Counted from the first letter of the stretch, positions 43,855 to 53,335 are shown. The stretch: 64,000 nt of DNA from an uncultured Deferribacteraceae bacterium (GCA_947313855.1 CAMZNS010000017.1:1-64000), one strand, 5' to 3'. Numbers and translations are program-made. Notes: a model not told the origin generated them from the sequence alone.

Positions 43855-46800
43855 CTAGTCCATAATTATATACTCCTCCTCAACAATGTACTCGCTCATG
43901 CCGATATGCACAACTAGTGGTCTTGGCAACTTCGTAAGTGAGCAAACGCTGTAGAATATTTTGTGGTAGTAGATATCCGCCCCAGGGTTTTCCGCATCCG
44001 CCTCAGAGTACTGTTCGTGCCTATGTCGTACCTTGATGTTCGGATTATCTTCCATACCCTCCACATAGATCTGCTCATTATACTCATTTAAGTGCAGTGT
44101 TGTGGAGCTTACATGGTAACTCGTTGTCCACTCCAACATGGGGATGTAGAGGATGTAGTCAGCATCGTTCTTGCAGGGGGATTTAGCCAAAGGTAGGTTC
44201 CCCTGAGCCTCCGCCCTATTCCCGTTGTAGATTACTACGGTGTCGGTGTGAAGTCCATCTTGGGTTGATGCCTGAATATTTGCTCGTCCGTACACCTTGA
44301 GGTTGGAGAGTATGCCACCGGAACTAACAACAGCACCTGCTGTGCCCGGTCTGTCCGACTCGTCAACTAGCAGGTAGTCCAGCCAACGAAAGGACGCGTC
44401 CTGCGGAGAGACCTCCACGCTACTGCTCAGAGAGATTACTGAACTCGGAGACTCCAACGCAAGCATAATATCGTTGTACCCCTTCTTCCAAGAAACAGAC
44501 GTTACTTCAATAATGTTTACGTCAACAACAATATCCACCGTTACACCGTTGTGCCCCTCGCCTGTGATGGTGGTTACACCTTCGCCGCTTGCCGTAATCA
44601 TGCCTCCTGCAGACACACTTGCCACGTTAGCATCTTCTGAGCTCCATGTGATTGTTCTGAATGTGGCATCGTTCGGATTAATCACAGGCTGGAGCCAATG
44701 GGTTGTCCCGTAGTCCATGGACAGTGTGTACGCTCCTAGGGATTCGTCGTAGGTGTCACCAAGATCGATACTTGTTACCGCTACGAAATCGCCATCGATT
44801 ACGGTTACAGGTAGAATAGCGGATGCACCGCTGGGGGATAGTGCAATAATGGACGCTGTTCCAACCGACTGAATCTCCAACATACCCGCACTATTCACCT
44901 GCACAACACCTTCATCAGTGGAGCTCCACTTCAAACTTTTATCTGTTGCCGACAACGGAAACACCTCCCCATAAATCTGATAATTATTCTCAATATTCAG
45001 GTAGGTCATGTTGTAGCTACTAATCAAATTCTCATCAACATGGGGCTCACCAAATCCGTGGAACTTTACAAAATTAACATCAACTTCCCCCTCAGTAACA
45101 ACCACAACCATGCTAACAGCTAGACCGCCGTAAGTTGTTGCCGTTATGGTTGCTTCACCAACAGAAACAGGGGTCACAACACCATACTCCACCGTTGCAA
45201 CAGTAGGATCGGAACTCGACCAAGTCAGAACCTTATTCATAGCAATTGCAGGCTCCACAAGGGTCTCGATGGCAAACGGCTCCAAAATCAGGGGCAACCC
45301 CATTGTAACATAAGCACCCGTTGAATCGGTTTCACCAACATTCGTAAACTCCAAATTCAAAACGTCCATGTACAAACTATCGTCCACAATGGTAATGGGC
45401 AGTATCGCCAACGCTGAATGGGTTCCCTGTGCACGAACCTCCACTGCACCACTCTGCAAAGGCGTTACCAAACCGTTCTCCACAGTCAACAACTCACCAT
45501 GAGACGTGTACCACGTTAAAGACTGATCAGGGGTATCCGTAGGCAAAACAATGGAATCTATCTGGTAGGAACGACCAACTGCCATAAACATCTCCTCATA
45601 AGATGTCCAACCATTCTCGTCGTAAGTTGTTGCACCCGCATTCAAAAACTTAACGGAAGCACCCGCAACAACAGCCTCGCTCACAACAACAGGAAGCTCT
45701 GCAACAATACCACCAAACGCCGTCGCCGTAATCATCGCATCACCACGAGACACTCCTCGAACATAACCGTTACGAACAGTAGCAACACTATCATCGGAAC
45801 TAGACCATGTCAAAATAGGATTGCTAGCATCAGCAGGAACAACCTCACTCATAACACGGAACGCCTCCGCACCAATAATAATATGACGAGCAGGGTAACG
45901 ATTGTCAGACTCAACTCCACCAACATTCGTAAACACAACACTGCGTACACCACGAAACTCATCAGCCGCAACAACCTGAATAGGCAGTACCGCTTTCGAA
46001 AGAGTACTCGACGTTGCCGTAATATTTGTCTTGCCAACACTCACAGGCTGTATCAATCCCGCAACAACTGTGGCAACACCATCATCCTCAACCGTCCATG
46101 TCAAAGACTTATCCGTCAACCACTCAGGCAAAACAGAATACTCAAGCTGAACAGGAACTCGCAACGACATATTCATCTCAGCATAAGTCGTAAGACCCGA
46201 CTCCATCGTAATAAAATCACCAGCATTCAAAAAATGTACGGCAATCTCATCAGCAACACCCTCAACAACCTTTATCTTAACCGACGCCGTATGACCGCTG
46301 TAAGATGTTGCCGTAATGGTCGTAAAACCTATCCCCACAAGGGTAACAACACCATCACGAACAGTCGCAATACCAGACTGTGAACTACTCCACACCAACG
46401 ACGGATTCGTCGCATCTGAAGGAACAACAACAGACTCAATAACAAATGAACCATCCGACACAACAACCTCTTTCACTGGATAAGCACCATCAGTATCCAC
46501 ATCGCCAACATTCGCAAACTCCAACCCGGTCATCTCAACAAAATTCTCCGGCTTCACAACGCGAATAGGAACACGAACAACAACACCATTATGAGCCGTA
46601 ACAATAATCACAGACGTACCAATACCCTCAGCAACAATACGACCATCAGAATGAACACGCACAACCTCAGGAGCAGAACTACGCCACGACAAACTCCTAT
46701 TCTCAGCTGTGGGAGGCATCACACGAGTCTTAAGCTTCGCCGTATCCCCCAACTTCAACGACACCGTCGAATAATAATTACTAGACCCAGCAGTACCTAT

Positions 46801-46938
46801 GTCCAGAACCTCGATACCCGAAACCTCAATGGTTCCACCAGTAATACCAACGTCTGGATCAGACACAGCCTTCGTACTCTCGTTGCAAGCAGCAACCACA
46901 AAACTTAATCCTAACACGCCCAACAATATCTTACGCAT
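43855..46938 (-). CDS. Large BIG2 (bacterial Ig-like) lipoprotein
   Basis: 1027 residues from the ATG at 46938 (GAGGTG upstream). Lipobox VVAAC with Cys near 18. The body repeats an Ig-like unit of about 95-110 residues roughly eight times. Typical tracts are LTWSSSDDSVATVRNGYVRGVSRGDAMITATAFGG, LTWSSSDPTVATVEYGVVTPVSVGEATITATTYGG and ITWSSEDANVASVSAGGMITASGEGVTTITGEGHNG, the BIG2 signature. Many units also start with a linking phrase LEFTNVGETDSTGAY / VFTNVGGVESDNRY, a second internal repeat. A ~170-residue tail ends ...EYIIMD. Probably surface-exposed, an adhesin or surface filament. No sorting motif beyond the lipobox. Confidence 0.88.
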   Translation of the reverse strand: MRKILLGVLGLSFVVAACNESTKAVSDPDVGITGGTIEVSGIEVLDIGTAGSSNYYSTVSLKLGDTAKLKTRVMPPTAENRSLSWRSSAPEVVRVHSDGRIVAEGIGTSVIIVTAHNGVVVRVPIRVVKPENFVEMTGLEFANVGDVDTDGAYPVKEVVVSDGSFVIESVVVPSDATNPSLVWSSSQSGIATVRDGVVTLVGIGFTTITATSYSGHTASVKIKVVEGVADEIAVHFLNAGDFITMESGLTTYAEMNMSLRVPVQLEYSVLPEWLTDKSLTWTVEDDGVATVVAGLIQPVSVGKTNITATSSTLSKAVLPIQVVAADEFRGVRSVVFTNVGGVESDNRYPARHIIIGAEAFRVMSEVVPADASNPILTWSSSDDSVATVRNGYVRGVSRGDAMITATAFGGIVAELPVVVSEAVVAGASVKFLNAGATTYDENGWTSYEEMFMAVGRSYQIDSIVLPTDTPDQSLTWYTSHGELLTVENGLVTPLQSGAVEVRAQGTHSALAILPITIVDDSLYMDVLNLEFTNVGETDSTGAYVTMGLPLILEPFAIETLVEPAIAMNKVLTWSSSDPTVATVEYGVVTPVSVGEATITATTYGGLAVSMVVVVTEGEVDVNFVKFHGFGEPHVDENLISSYNMTYLNIENNYQIYGEVFPLSATDKSLKWSSTDEGVVQVNSAGMLEIQSVGTASIIALSPSGASAILPVTVIDGDFVAVTSIDLGDTYDESLGAYTLSMDYGTTHWLQPVINPNDATFRTITWSSEDANVASVSAGGMITASGEGVTTITGEGHNGVTVDIVVDVNIIEVTSVSWKKGYNDIMLALESPSSVISLSSSVEVSPQDASFRWLDYLLVDESDRPGTAGAVVSSGGILSNLKVYGRANIQASTQDGLHTDTVVIYNGNRAEAQGNLPLAKSPCKNDADYILYIPMLEWTTSYHVSSTTLHLNEYNEQIYVEGMEDNPNIKVRHRHEQYSEADAENPGADIYYHKIFYSVCSLTKLPRPLVVHIGMSEYIVEEEYIIMD

Positions 46939-47197
46939 TGTACACCTCTTATTTTTCAGTAGACAAATTATTACACAGTAATATATGCACTCAATGTCAC
47001 AAAGCAACCTCCCTAGCTAGCATTTTCACAAATAATTCACAAAAAAAAGGGGGGGCGATTGTGATTCAACTTAACTGAAGATATGCCAAGGGGAACAATA
47101 ATCAAGAACCGCCAAGAACCGCCAAGCAGGCTTACCCTTTCGCAGTTACTTGATATTTTTCATAACGAACAACAGGAACGGTGTTATAAAAAAAGTG
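46939..47197. other. Intergenic DNA between the BIG2 lipoprotein and sdaC
   Basis: A/T-rich; no gene. Minus-strand -10-like TATATT and TAATAA boxes lie 25-60 bp before the lipoprotein start. A 10-bp duplication (AAGAACCGCC twice) lies near 47103-47122, and an A8-G7 run near 47041. Confidence 0.5.
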
Positions 47198-47225
47198 TTG
47201 ACAATTTTTGCGACTGTGTTACTGT
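47198..47225 (+). promoter_or_regulatory. Promoter of the serine transporter gene
   Basis: TTGACA, 16-bp spacer, TACTGT. Perfect -35, poor -10; starts about 45 bp before the ATG. Confidence 0.5.
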
Positions 47226-47270
47226 TACCAAATACTAAAGAAGTATTAACTCATTTTACGAGGTGTATTT

Positions 47271-48500
47271 ATGAATAGTCACGATATGAAATTCTCCTTC
47301 AGAGACTTTACCTGGTCTCTGTCTTTATTTGGTACCGCCGTCGGTGCTGGTATCCTCTTTCTACCCATCAAAGCTGGTGGCTCTGGATTTGTTGTCCTAA
47401 TGATTCTGGCTCTACTTGCAGGACCAATGACTTGGCTCTCACACAAGTTTCTCGCTAGGTTTGTCCTTGCTGCCAAAGACGAAGACGCCGACATTACCGA
47501 CGCTGTACGGGAATACTGGGGTCTCAACATGGCAAACGTTATCACCTTTGCCTACTTCTTCACACTATTCCCAATCGTCCTTATCTACGGTGTTGGTATC
47601 ACTAATACCATCGACTCACTCATCGTTCATCAGCTCAACATGACTTCACCACCACGCTGGATACTTTCCGGAGCACTCATATTGCTAATGACCGGCGGTG
47701 TTGCATTCGGCAAAGAGATAATGCTCAAAGCTAGCTCAGCAATGGTTTACCCACTAGTATTTATCCTCATCGGGATGTCCTTGTACCTCATCCCTGACTG
47801 GACAATGTCCGTTATAAACGAACCAACCGATTGGGGTGCTATCCCTGTTAGCGTATGGCTTGCCATCCCTATCATTGTGTTCTCGTTTAGCCACTTTGCC
47901 ATTATCAGCCAGTTTGCAAAAGAGCAACGTCGTGTTTACGGTATTGAAAATGCTGGCAAAAAAACCGACTCCATCACATTCGCAGCAGCATCAATGCTCC
48001 TTGTATTTGTTCTGCTATTTGTGTTCTCAGTCGTGCTATCGCTCACACCCGAACAACTAGACGAAGCACGTGAACAAAATATTACCATCGTGTCGTACTT
48101 AGCAAATATCCATGACTCTATTATTATCTCACTACTCGGGCCATTCATTGCTATTGTTGCTATTTCATCCAGTTACTTCGGACACTTCCTGGGTGCCCAT
48201 GAAGGTCTGTCCGGATTGATACGCTCACGCTCTAGCATGTCTAGCAAAGTTATTAGCACCATGTCCCTCGGCTTCATCGTTGTCACCACATGGATCGTGG
48301 CAATCATTAACCCTAGCATCCTAGGACTAATCGAAACCATCGGCTCACCAATGATGGCCGCAATTCTGTTTATCATGCCTGTGGTTGCTATGTACACTGT
48401 GCCTTCCATGGCAAAATACCGTGGCAAAACCATCTCCAACATATTTATCGCAACAATGGGCTTCGCTACCATCGCTGCCGTAATCTACCCGTTCCTGTAA
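47271..48500 (+). CDS. sdaC: HAAAP-family amino-acid/H+ symporter, SdaC-type serine transporter
   Basis: Inner-membrane symporter, 409 residues, about 11 hydrophobic segments. The opening TWSLSLFGTAVGAGILFLPIKAG is the HAAAP hallmark (GTAVGAGILFLP). AIPIIVFSFSHFAIISQFAKEQRRVYG and ISSSYFGHFLGAHEGLSGLIR match SdaC/YhaO/TdcC sequences. GAGGTG precedes the ATG. L-serine dehydratase follows on the same strand, so serine is the likely substrate; threonine is possible. Confidence 0.9.
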   Translation: MNSHDMKFSFRDFTWSLSLFGTAVGAGILFLPIKAGGSGFVVLMILALLAGPMTWLSHKFLARFVLAAKDEDADITDAVREYWGLNMANVITFAYFFTLFPIVLIYGVGITNTIDSLIVHQLNMTSPPRWILSGALILLMTGGVAFGKEIMLKASSAMVYPLVFILIGMSLYLIPDWTMSVINEPTDWGAIPVSVWLAIPIIVFSFSHFAIISQFAKEQRRVYGIENAGKKTDSITFAAASMLLVFVLLFVFSVVLSLTPEQLDEAREQNITIVSYLANIHDSIIISLLGPFIAIVAISSSYFGHFLGAHEGLSGLIRSRSSMSSKVISTMSLGFIVVTTWIVAIINPSILGLIETIGSPMMAAILFIMPVVAMYTVPSMAKYRGKTISNIFIATMGFATIAAVIYPFL

Positions 48501-48531
48501 CACTGACCGCCTAGGAACTTACTCAATATTT

Positions 48532-48571
48532 ATACCCACACTGTACGCAACTTATGCTACAGTGTGGGTAT
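48532..48571. promoter_or_regulatory. Perfect 14-bp inverted repeat between sdaC and sdaA
   Basis: ATACCCACACTGTA and TACAGTGTGGGTAT with a 12-nt loop (48532-48545 and 48558-48571). No T-tract follows on either strand, so it is not a standard terminator. It may be an operator, a partial terminator, or an mRNA-processing/stability hairpin. It lies 45 bp before the sdaA start. Confidence 0.6.
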
Positions 48572-48616
48572 ATCCACTTAATTAAACCAACTACAACTCA
48601 AACAAAGGTGTCTATT

Positions 48617-49999
48617 ATGATTAGTATCTTCCATATGTTTAAGGTAGGTATTGGACCCTCGAGCTCCCATACCATCGGACCCATGGTGGCTGGCAAACGC
48701 TTCCTATCTATCGTAGAGGAGCAGTGCAAAGACGCTGGAGGGCTACGTGGCGTCGACAAAATTGAGGTCGACCTGTACGGATCACTATCCCTCACAGGTA
48801 TCGGACACAAAACCGACGACGCAATTATCATGGGGCTTACAGGAAGCTCCCCCGACAATGTGGATATCGACGCCATACCAAAAATTGTGGCTAATACAAA
48901 AAAAAACCACAAACTGCATATCCCAGAATACAACCACACTGTCAACTTCCCCAATATTAGATTCAACACCTCTGTACTACCTGCACACGAAAATGGCATG
49001 GTTTTCCATGCCTTTAAAGACGACAACCTGCTGCTATCCAAAACATTTTACTCCGTAGGAGGGGGCTTCGTAAACACCACCAGCGAACTCCCAAGCAAAG
49101 ACCATAGCAGCCAAAACGATGACCAAACCAACAAATACCCCTACCCCTTCAAATACGCCGACGATATTCTAGACTTATGCAACAAACACAAAATATCCAT
49201 TAGCCAACTAACAAAAGCTAACGAACTCATCAACGCACCACAAGAAAAAATAACTCAACACCTCAACCGTATCTGGGAAGTAATGAAAGAAGGGATCGAA
49301 AGGGGCTCAACATCGGACGGAACCCTTGAAGGACCACTCAACCTCGTTAGACGGGCAGCACCCCTGAGACAACTACTAGAAAATAACCAAAACACATCGG
49401 TGGATCCACTGGCTATTATGGACTGGGTCAATATGTTTGCACTAGCCGTCTCCGAAGAAAACGCCGCCGGTGGACGAGTTGTCACATCACCCACAAGTGG
49501 AGCATGCGGTATTATCCCCGCCGTACTAGCATACTACGACAAATTTATCCACCCCGTGGGCGATACCGAACTCGAAACATTCTTCATGACCGCCGGAACC
49601 ATCGCCATACTCTACAAAACAAACGCATCCATCTCTGGTGCCGAAGTCGGTTGCCAAGGTGAAGTGGGCGTTTCATGCTCCATGGCCGCCGCTGCACTGG
49701 CAGAACTCATGGGAGCAAACCCGCAACAAGTCTGTGTCGCCGCCGAAATCGCCATGGAACACAACCTCGGACTAACATGCGATCCTGTCAACGGACAGGT
49801 GCAGGTTCCATGCATCGAGCGTAATGCCATTAATGCCGTTAAAGCAATCAACTCCGCACGAATGGCCATACAACGCACTGACGGTGCCTCTGTCTCCTTG
49901 GACAAGGTTATTGCCACCATGTACAAGACCGGCAAGGATATGGACGACAAATACCGCGAAACATCCAAAGGGGGGCTAGCATCCATCGTTGGCTGCTAG
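48617..49999 (+). CDS. sdaA: L-serine dehydratase, single-chain iron-sulphur type
   Basis: Deaminates L-serine to pyruvate and ammonia; needs an oxygen-sensitive [4Fe-4S] cluster. The beta domain has SIFHMFKVGIGPSSSHTIGPMVAG, and DLYGSLSLTGIGHKTDDAIIMGL. The alpha domain has GGRVVTSPTSGACGIIPAVL, GCQGEVGVSCSMAAAALAEL and LTCDPVNGQVQVPCIERNA, whose cysteines ligate the cluster. 460 residues from the ATG at 48617; E. coli SdaA has 454. Pyruvate formed goes to PFOR. Followed by a ~650-bp gap. Confidence 0.96.
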   Translation: MISIFHMFKVGIGPSSSHTIGPMVAGKRFLSIVEEQCKDAGGLRGVDKIEVDLYGSLSLTGIGHKTDDAIIMGLTGSSPDNVDIDAIPKIVANTKKNHKLHIPEYNHTVNFPNIRFNTSVLPAHENGMVFHAFKDDNLLLSKTFYSVGGGFVNTTSELPSKDHSSQNDDQTNKYPYPFKYADDILDLCNKHKISISQLTKANELINAPQEKITQHLNRIWEVMKEGIERGSTSDGTLEGPLNLVRRAAPLRQLLENNQNTSVDPLAIMDWVNMFALAVSEENAAGGRVVTSPTSGACGIIPAVLAYYDKFIHPVGDTELETFFMTAGTIAILYKTNASISGAEVGCQGEVGVSCSMAAAALAELMGANPQQVCVAAEIAMEHNLGLTCDPVNGQVQVPCIERNAINAVKAINSARMAIQRTDGASVSLDKVIATMYKTGKDMDDKYRETSKGGLASIVGC

Positions 50000-50023
50000 G
50001 CACGCACCCCGCTACACGAACGG

Positions 50024-50135
50024 CAGTACCATGTTTACGCAGCATTTATTTGTAGCGGAACACAAACATGGTACTGTGGCAACACTTATTTGTCGCGGAA
50101 CACAAACATGGTACTGTATCGACACAGTACCATGT
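50024..50135. repeat. Nested palindromes with 40-bp direct repeats behind sdaA
   Basis: CAGTACCATGTTT (50024-50036) pairs with AAACATGGTACTG (50064-50076). The 40-bp block with that right arm is repeated (50041-50080, 50081-50120; TTATTTGT(A/C)GCGGAACAC... shared). ACATGGTACTGT (50106) then pairs with ACAGTACCATGT (50124-50135), six-nt loop. So one 12-mer occurs four times in alternating orientation. Possibly the sdaA terminator region or an element of unknown kind; no T-tract. Confidence 0.9.
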
Positions 50136-50136
50136 G

Positions 50137-50182
50137 GCTTCATGCCTCATACGCTCATGCCTCATACGCTCATGCCTCAAAC
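50137..50182. repeat. 15-bp tandem repeat
   Basis: GCTCATGCCTCATAC repeated three times with slight variation, right after the palindromic block. Noncoding. Confidence 0.9.
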
Positions 50183-50212
50183 CCAACAATAACAGCCTGT
50201 ATCGCTAAAAAC

Positions 50213-50241
50213 TTGATTTCCTGATACTAATTGTGTATAAT
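50213..50241 (+). promoter_or_regulatory. Promoter of the alanine/glycine symporter gene
   Basis: TTGATT, 17-bp spacer, TATAAT. Predicted start near 50248, leaving a leader of about 400 nt to the ATG at 50649. Confidence 0.75.
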
Positions 50242-50247
50242 CGGTGT

Positions 50248-50640
50248 GTGGACAAACATTACTAATTTAGGAGAAAAAACGTACCCTTTGCAATGGAAAC
50301 TAGCATATTGCAAGGATATACTACTTGCACACAACAAAACTGTACCTAGTGGCAAGAACTTTCTACCCACTTAGGTTATCAATAGTAGCAACATCGATGG
50401 CAACTGCAACTTAACTGTAGCCAACCTTGTTGAAACGTCCCAATTCATATTCAATTTTTATAGTTCATTGCATCGTGGATACGTACCTACGATATTTTTA
50501 CCTACGATTCTTGTACTATTTTGATTGCATGGATTGCACCAGTTCCACCTTCTAAAATATAGTTAGCTATCATATTTCGACCATCTATGACCTGTTTTCA
50601 TTTTTAAAAGATAGCTAAATCATAATTATTTTATTTAGGA
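50248..50640 (+). promoter_or_regulatory. Long structured 5' leader of alsT (candidate riboregulator)
   Basis: About 390 nt without a gene. Visible stems are TTGCAAT/ATTGCAA around 50290-50315 and a perfect 9-bp TTAGCTATC (50563-50571)/GATAGCTAA (50610-50618) that ends about 20 nt before the AGGAGG ribosome site. ACCTACGAT occurs twice near 50486-50510. I looked for glycine, lysine, SAM and T-box consensus and saw none. Leader-based control of the transporter is an inference. Confidence 0.4.
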
Positions 50641-50648
50641 GGAATATT

Positions 50649-52094
50649 ATGGACTACTTAATGAGTATTGCCGACTACATTATTAACCTCGGCAACGATA
50701 TCGTCTGGACGTATGTGATTATACCCCTGCTTCTCGGTGCTGGTGTATTTTTTACATACCGCTTAGGGTTTGTTCAATTCACACATTTTGGTCATATGTT
50801 TTCTGTATTAAAAAACAGCAGAAGGCATGAAAAAGGTGACATATCATCGTTTCAAGCGTTATCCACTAGCCTTGCCGCACGTGTTGGTACTGGTAACCTT
50901 GCTGGTGTGGCTGTTGCCATTACCCTTGGGGGTCCCGGTGCCATCTTTTGGATGTGGCTCATTGCTGTTATCGGCATGGCAACCTCTTTTGCCGAAAGCA
51001 CCTTGGCACAAGTGTACAAAGAGCGTGATCATGAGGGTAAGTTCCGTGGTGGCCCTGCCTACTATATCCAGAAAGGTCTTGGGCTTCGTTGGTTAGGAGT
51101 TCTGTTCGCCGTATTCCTGATTTTCGCGTTCGGATTATTCTTCAACGCTGTACAGTCTAACACAATTGCAGCATCGTTTGAGCATGCATTCAACATCCCT
51201 AAGTGGGTGAGCGGTGTGTTTGTTATTGCTGCGGCAGGCATAATTATTTTTGGCGGACTCAGAGCCATCGCCCGCTTTGCTGAGCTAGTTGTACCATTCA
51301 TGGCACTTGCTTACCTTGTGGTTGCGGTGTTCGTGCTTGTTACCAACATTACAGTCGTGCCACAGGTGCTTGCAACCATCGTCACTTCCGCCCTTGGTAT
51401 CGGTCAGGCAACTGGCGGTGTTGCTGGATACGCAATATCTGCGGCCATGATGAACGGTATTCGTCGCGGACTCTTCTCCAACGAAGGTGGTATGGGTTCC
51501 GCACCAAACGCAGCCGCAACAGCCACACCATACCCGCCACACCCCGCATCGCAAGGGTATGTGCAAATGCTTGGCGTGTTCATCGATACACTAGTAATTT
51601 GTACGGCAACAGCCACAATTATCCTGCTCTCGGGCGAATTCAAACCGCATATGGAAACAACAGGCATCGCTCTCACACAGATGGCACTCGTTTCGCAAGT
51701 CGGTGCATGGGGCGACGACTTTATCGCCATCATACTATTTTTCTTCGCCTTCACAAGTATCGTTGCAAACTACTCTTACGCCGAAACAAATATTTTGTTC
51801 ATCGCTAAAGGGAACACAAAAGTAATAATACCATTCCGAATAGCCGTGCTAGGGGTCACAATGCTAGGATCCTTAGCAACACTACAAACAATATGGAATG
51901 CGGCAGACCTATCCATGGCTCTAATGGCAACAATAAACATCATCGCAATACTGCTTATGTATAAAATTATTGCCAAAGTTGCCAAAGACTACAACACACA
52001 AAGGCGACAAGGGCTATTGCCAACATTTGATCCATCGAAATTCCACGAACTCAAAGGGAAAATCGATACCGACATTTGGGCTCAAAAAAAATAG
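50649..52094 (+). CDS. alsT: Alanine/glycine:cation symporter (AGCS family)
   Basis: Inner-membrane Na+-coupled uptake of alanine or glycine. 481 residues with ~10-11 segments. Family blocks are TSLAARVGTGNLAGVAVAITLGGPGAIFWMWLIAVIGMATSFAESTLAQ (the AGCS signature), GGPAYYIQKGLG, MMNGIRRGLFSNEGGMGSAPNAAA, and YAETNILFIA. AGGAGG lies 7 nt before the ATG. It is the sole gene of its transcript, ended by a strong two-way terminator. Confidence 0.94.
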   Translation: MDYLMSIADYIINLGNDIVWTYVIIPLLLGAGVFFTYRLGFVQFTHFGHMFSVLKNSRRHEKGDISSFQALSTSLAARVGTGNLAGVAVAITLGGPGAIFWMWLIAVIGMATSFAESTLAQVYKERDHEGKFRGGPAYYIQKGLGLRWLGVLFAVFLIFAFGLFFNAVQSNTIAASFEHAFNIPKWVSGVFVIAAAGIIIFGGLRAIARFAELVVPFMALAYLVVAVFVLVTNITVVPQVLATIVTSALGIGQATGGVAGYAISAAMMNGIRRGLFSNEGGMGSAPNAAATATPYPPHPASQGYVQMLGVFIDTLVICTATATIILLSGEFKPHMETTGIALTQMALVSQVGAWGDDFIAIILFFFAFTSIVANYSYAETNILFIAKGNTKVIIPFRIAVLGVTMLGSLATLQTIWNAADLSMALMATINIIAILLMYKIIAKVAKDYNTQRRQGLLPTFDPSKFHELKGKIDTDIWAQKK

Positions 52095-52150
52095 GGGACA
52101 AGATTAGGGATTCCGAAAAATAAGAAACTCTAAGACGTTGTACACAATAG

Positions 52151-52207
52151 AAAAGCCACTGATTACGGTTTTACATTGATAATGTAAAACATAATCGGTG
52201 GCTTTTT
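52151..52207. terminator. Bidirectional terminator between alsT and the orphan gene
   Basis: AAAAGCCACTGATTA-inner GTTTTACAT/ATGTAAAAC hairpin-TAATCGGTGGCTTTTT. Symmetrical A/T ends let it stop transcription from both sides. Confidence 0.92.
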
Positions 52208-52285
52208 GCGTCGGTGGATGTGCGTCGGTGGATGTGCGTCGGTGGATGTGGCGTCGGCGGATGCTGCGTCGGTGGATGCTGCGTA
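52208..52285. repeat. 14/15-bp tandem repeat
   Basis: GCGTCGGTGGATGT repeated about five times, with GCGTCGGCGGATGCT and GCGTCGGTGGATGCT variants. It starts directly at the end of the terminator. Confidence 0.9.
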
Positions 52286-52312
52286 TGAAACAAACACCCT
52301 TACCACGAAAAA

Positions 52313-53335
52313 CTAATCATCATAAAGATAAATAGACTCCGGATGGTGCGTAAATATAAACCCCTGCGAATAGCTCAAACTAAACTCGTGATTATCAAGA
52401 ACTTTCAAGGCAGATGAACTATCCTCATTGCGATTGTCACTGTAACCACGCAATATCAGGCTATCAGAGGCAAGGGGGAGAGACATCGATATTGTTTCCG
52501 ACTCCAATAAGGTCGAAATAACACCAAGGTCGTCACTACGTGCATACTGGCTCGCACCAAAAATATGGGTCGCACCAACACCTTCACCCAAATCCTTACG
52601 TATAATGTTGGCAATATACTTGCGAACACCCACAACCAAATTTGAAAAAACAATATGATAAAAGTAGTACCCCTTGTAATCATGGCTATCCAACAACAAC
52701 CTGAGGGTCGAACTGGCAGCTTCACCCAAGGTAAACAAACCCAAAGGAGCAACATCAACATTGCCCATGGTCCCCTCAAAGATACCCCCCTCAATGTGGG
52801 ACAATGGGCTCGACTCGGTGAGGCTCGACTCGGTGAGGCTCGTCGCTGGATGAAAATAATCGGGTATGTTGCGAAATGGTGGCACCAAAGAACGACGGAA
52901 AAGAAGAGTATGCTGACGACCCGAAGACAAATCCCCCGAATAAAACATCTCCGGAACCTGACTCAATAATAAAAAATTGCCACTACTTTGTGCATAAAAA
53001 TAACCGTACCTGTAGCTAATATCTACCAACTTATTGCTCACAATATCCTTGAGAATAGATCGGTACGTTTGGTTTGGACCATTATCCAACAGCTCCAAAT
53101 AACCCTGAGGAGATAAACCACGATTTTTGTAACCCCACTGCTCGATAACAGCAGTTTGATCCAAAATAGCATTAATACTGTCTAACGTAAGGGGTATAAC
53201 GCCACTCTTTGCACCGAAAAACGGAGGCACAGGGGTCGACACCGAAGGGGGATGCTCCGAGGGTGAATCAACAAACTGCAACGACGCAATAGCATCACCA
53301 CTATGACTTTTATAAGGACAAGTACAACCACCCAT
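52313..53335 (-). CDS. Hypothetical protein, no recognised family
   Basis: 340 residues from the ATG at 53335 (AGGAGG 5 nt upstream, better than the earlier GTG/ATG candidates). MGGCTCPYKSHSGD begins with a CxC pair. A middle part is LDQTAVIEQWGYKNRGLSPQGYLELLDNGPNQTYRSILKDIVSNKLVDISYRYGYFYAQ. A repeat SLTESSLTESS comes from a 15-bp duplication (about 52815-52845). The C-terminal part is ordered (VGVRKYIANIIRKDLGEGVGATHIFGASQYARSDDLGVIS). No signal peptide or membrane segment. I do not recognise it. It stands alone between alsT and ppiD. Confidence 0.6.
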   Translation of the reverse strand: MGGCTCPYKSHSGDAIASLQFVDSPSEHPPSVSTPVPPFFGAKSGVIPLTLDSINAILDQTAVIEQWGYKNRGLSPQGYLELLDNGPNQTYRSILKDIVSNKLVDISYRYGYFYAQSSGNFLLLSQVPEMFYSGDLSSGRQHTLLFRRSLVPPFRNIPDYFHPATSLTESSLTESSPLSHIEGGIFEGTMGNVDVAPLGLFTLGEAASSTLRLLLDSHDYKGYYFYHIVFSNLVVGVRKYIANIIRKDLGEGVGATHIFGASQYARSDDLGVISTLLESETISMSLPLASDSLILRGYSDNRNEDSSSALKVLDNHEFSLSYSQGFIFTHHPESIYLYDD

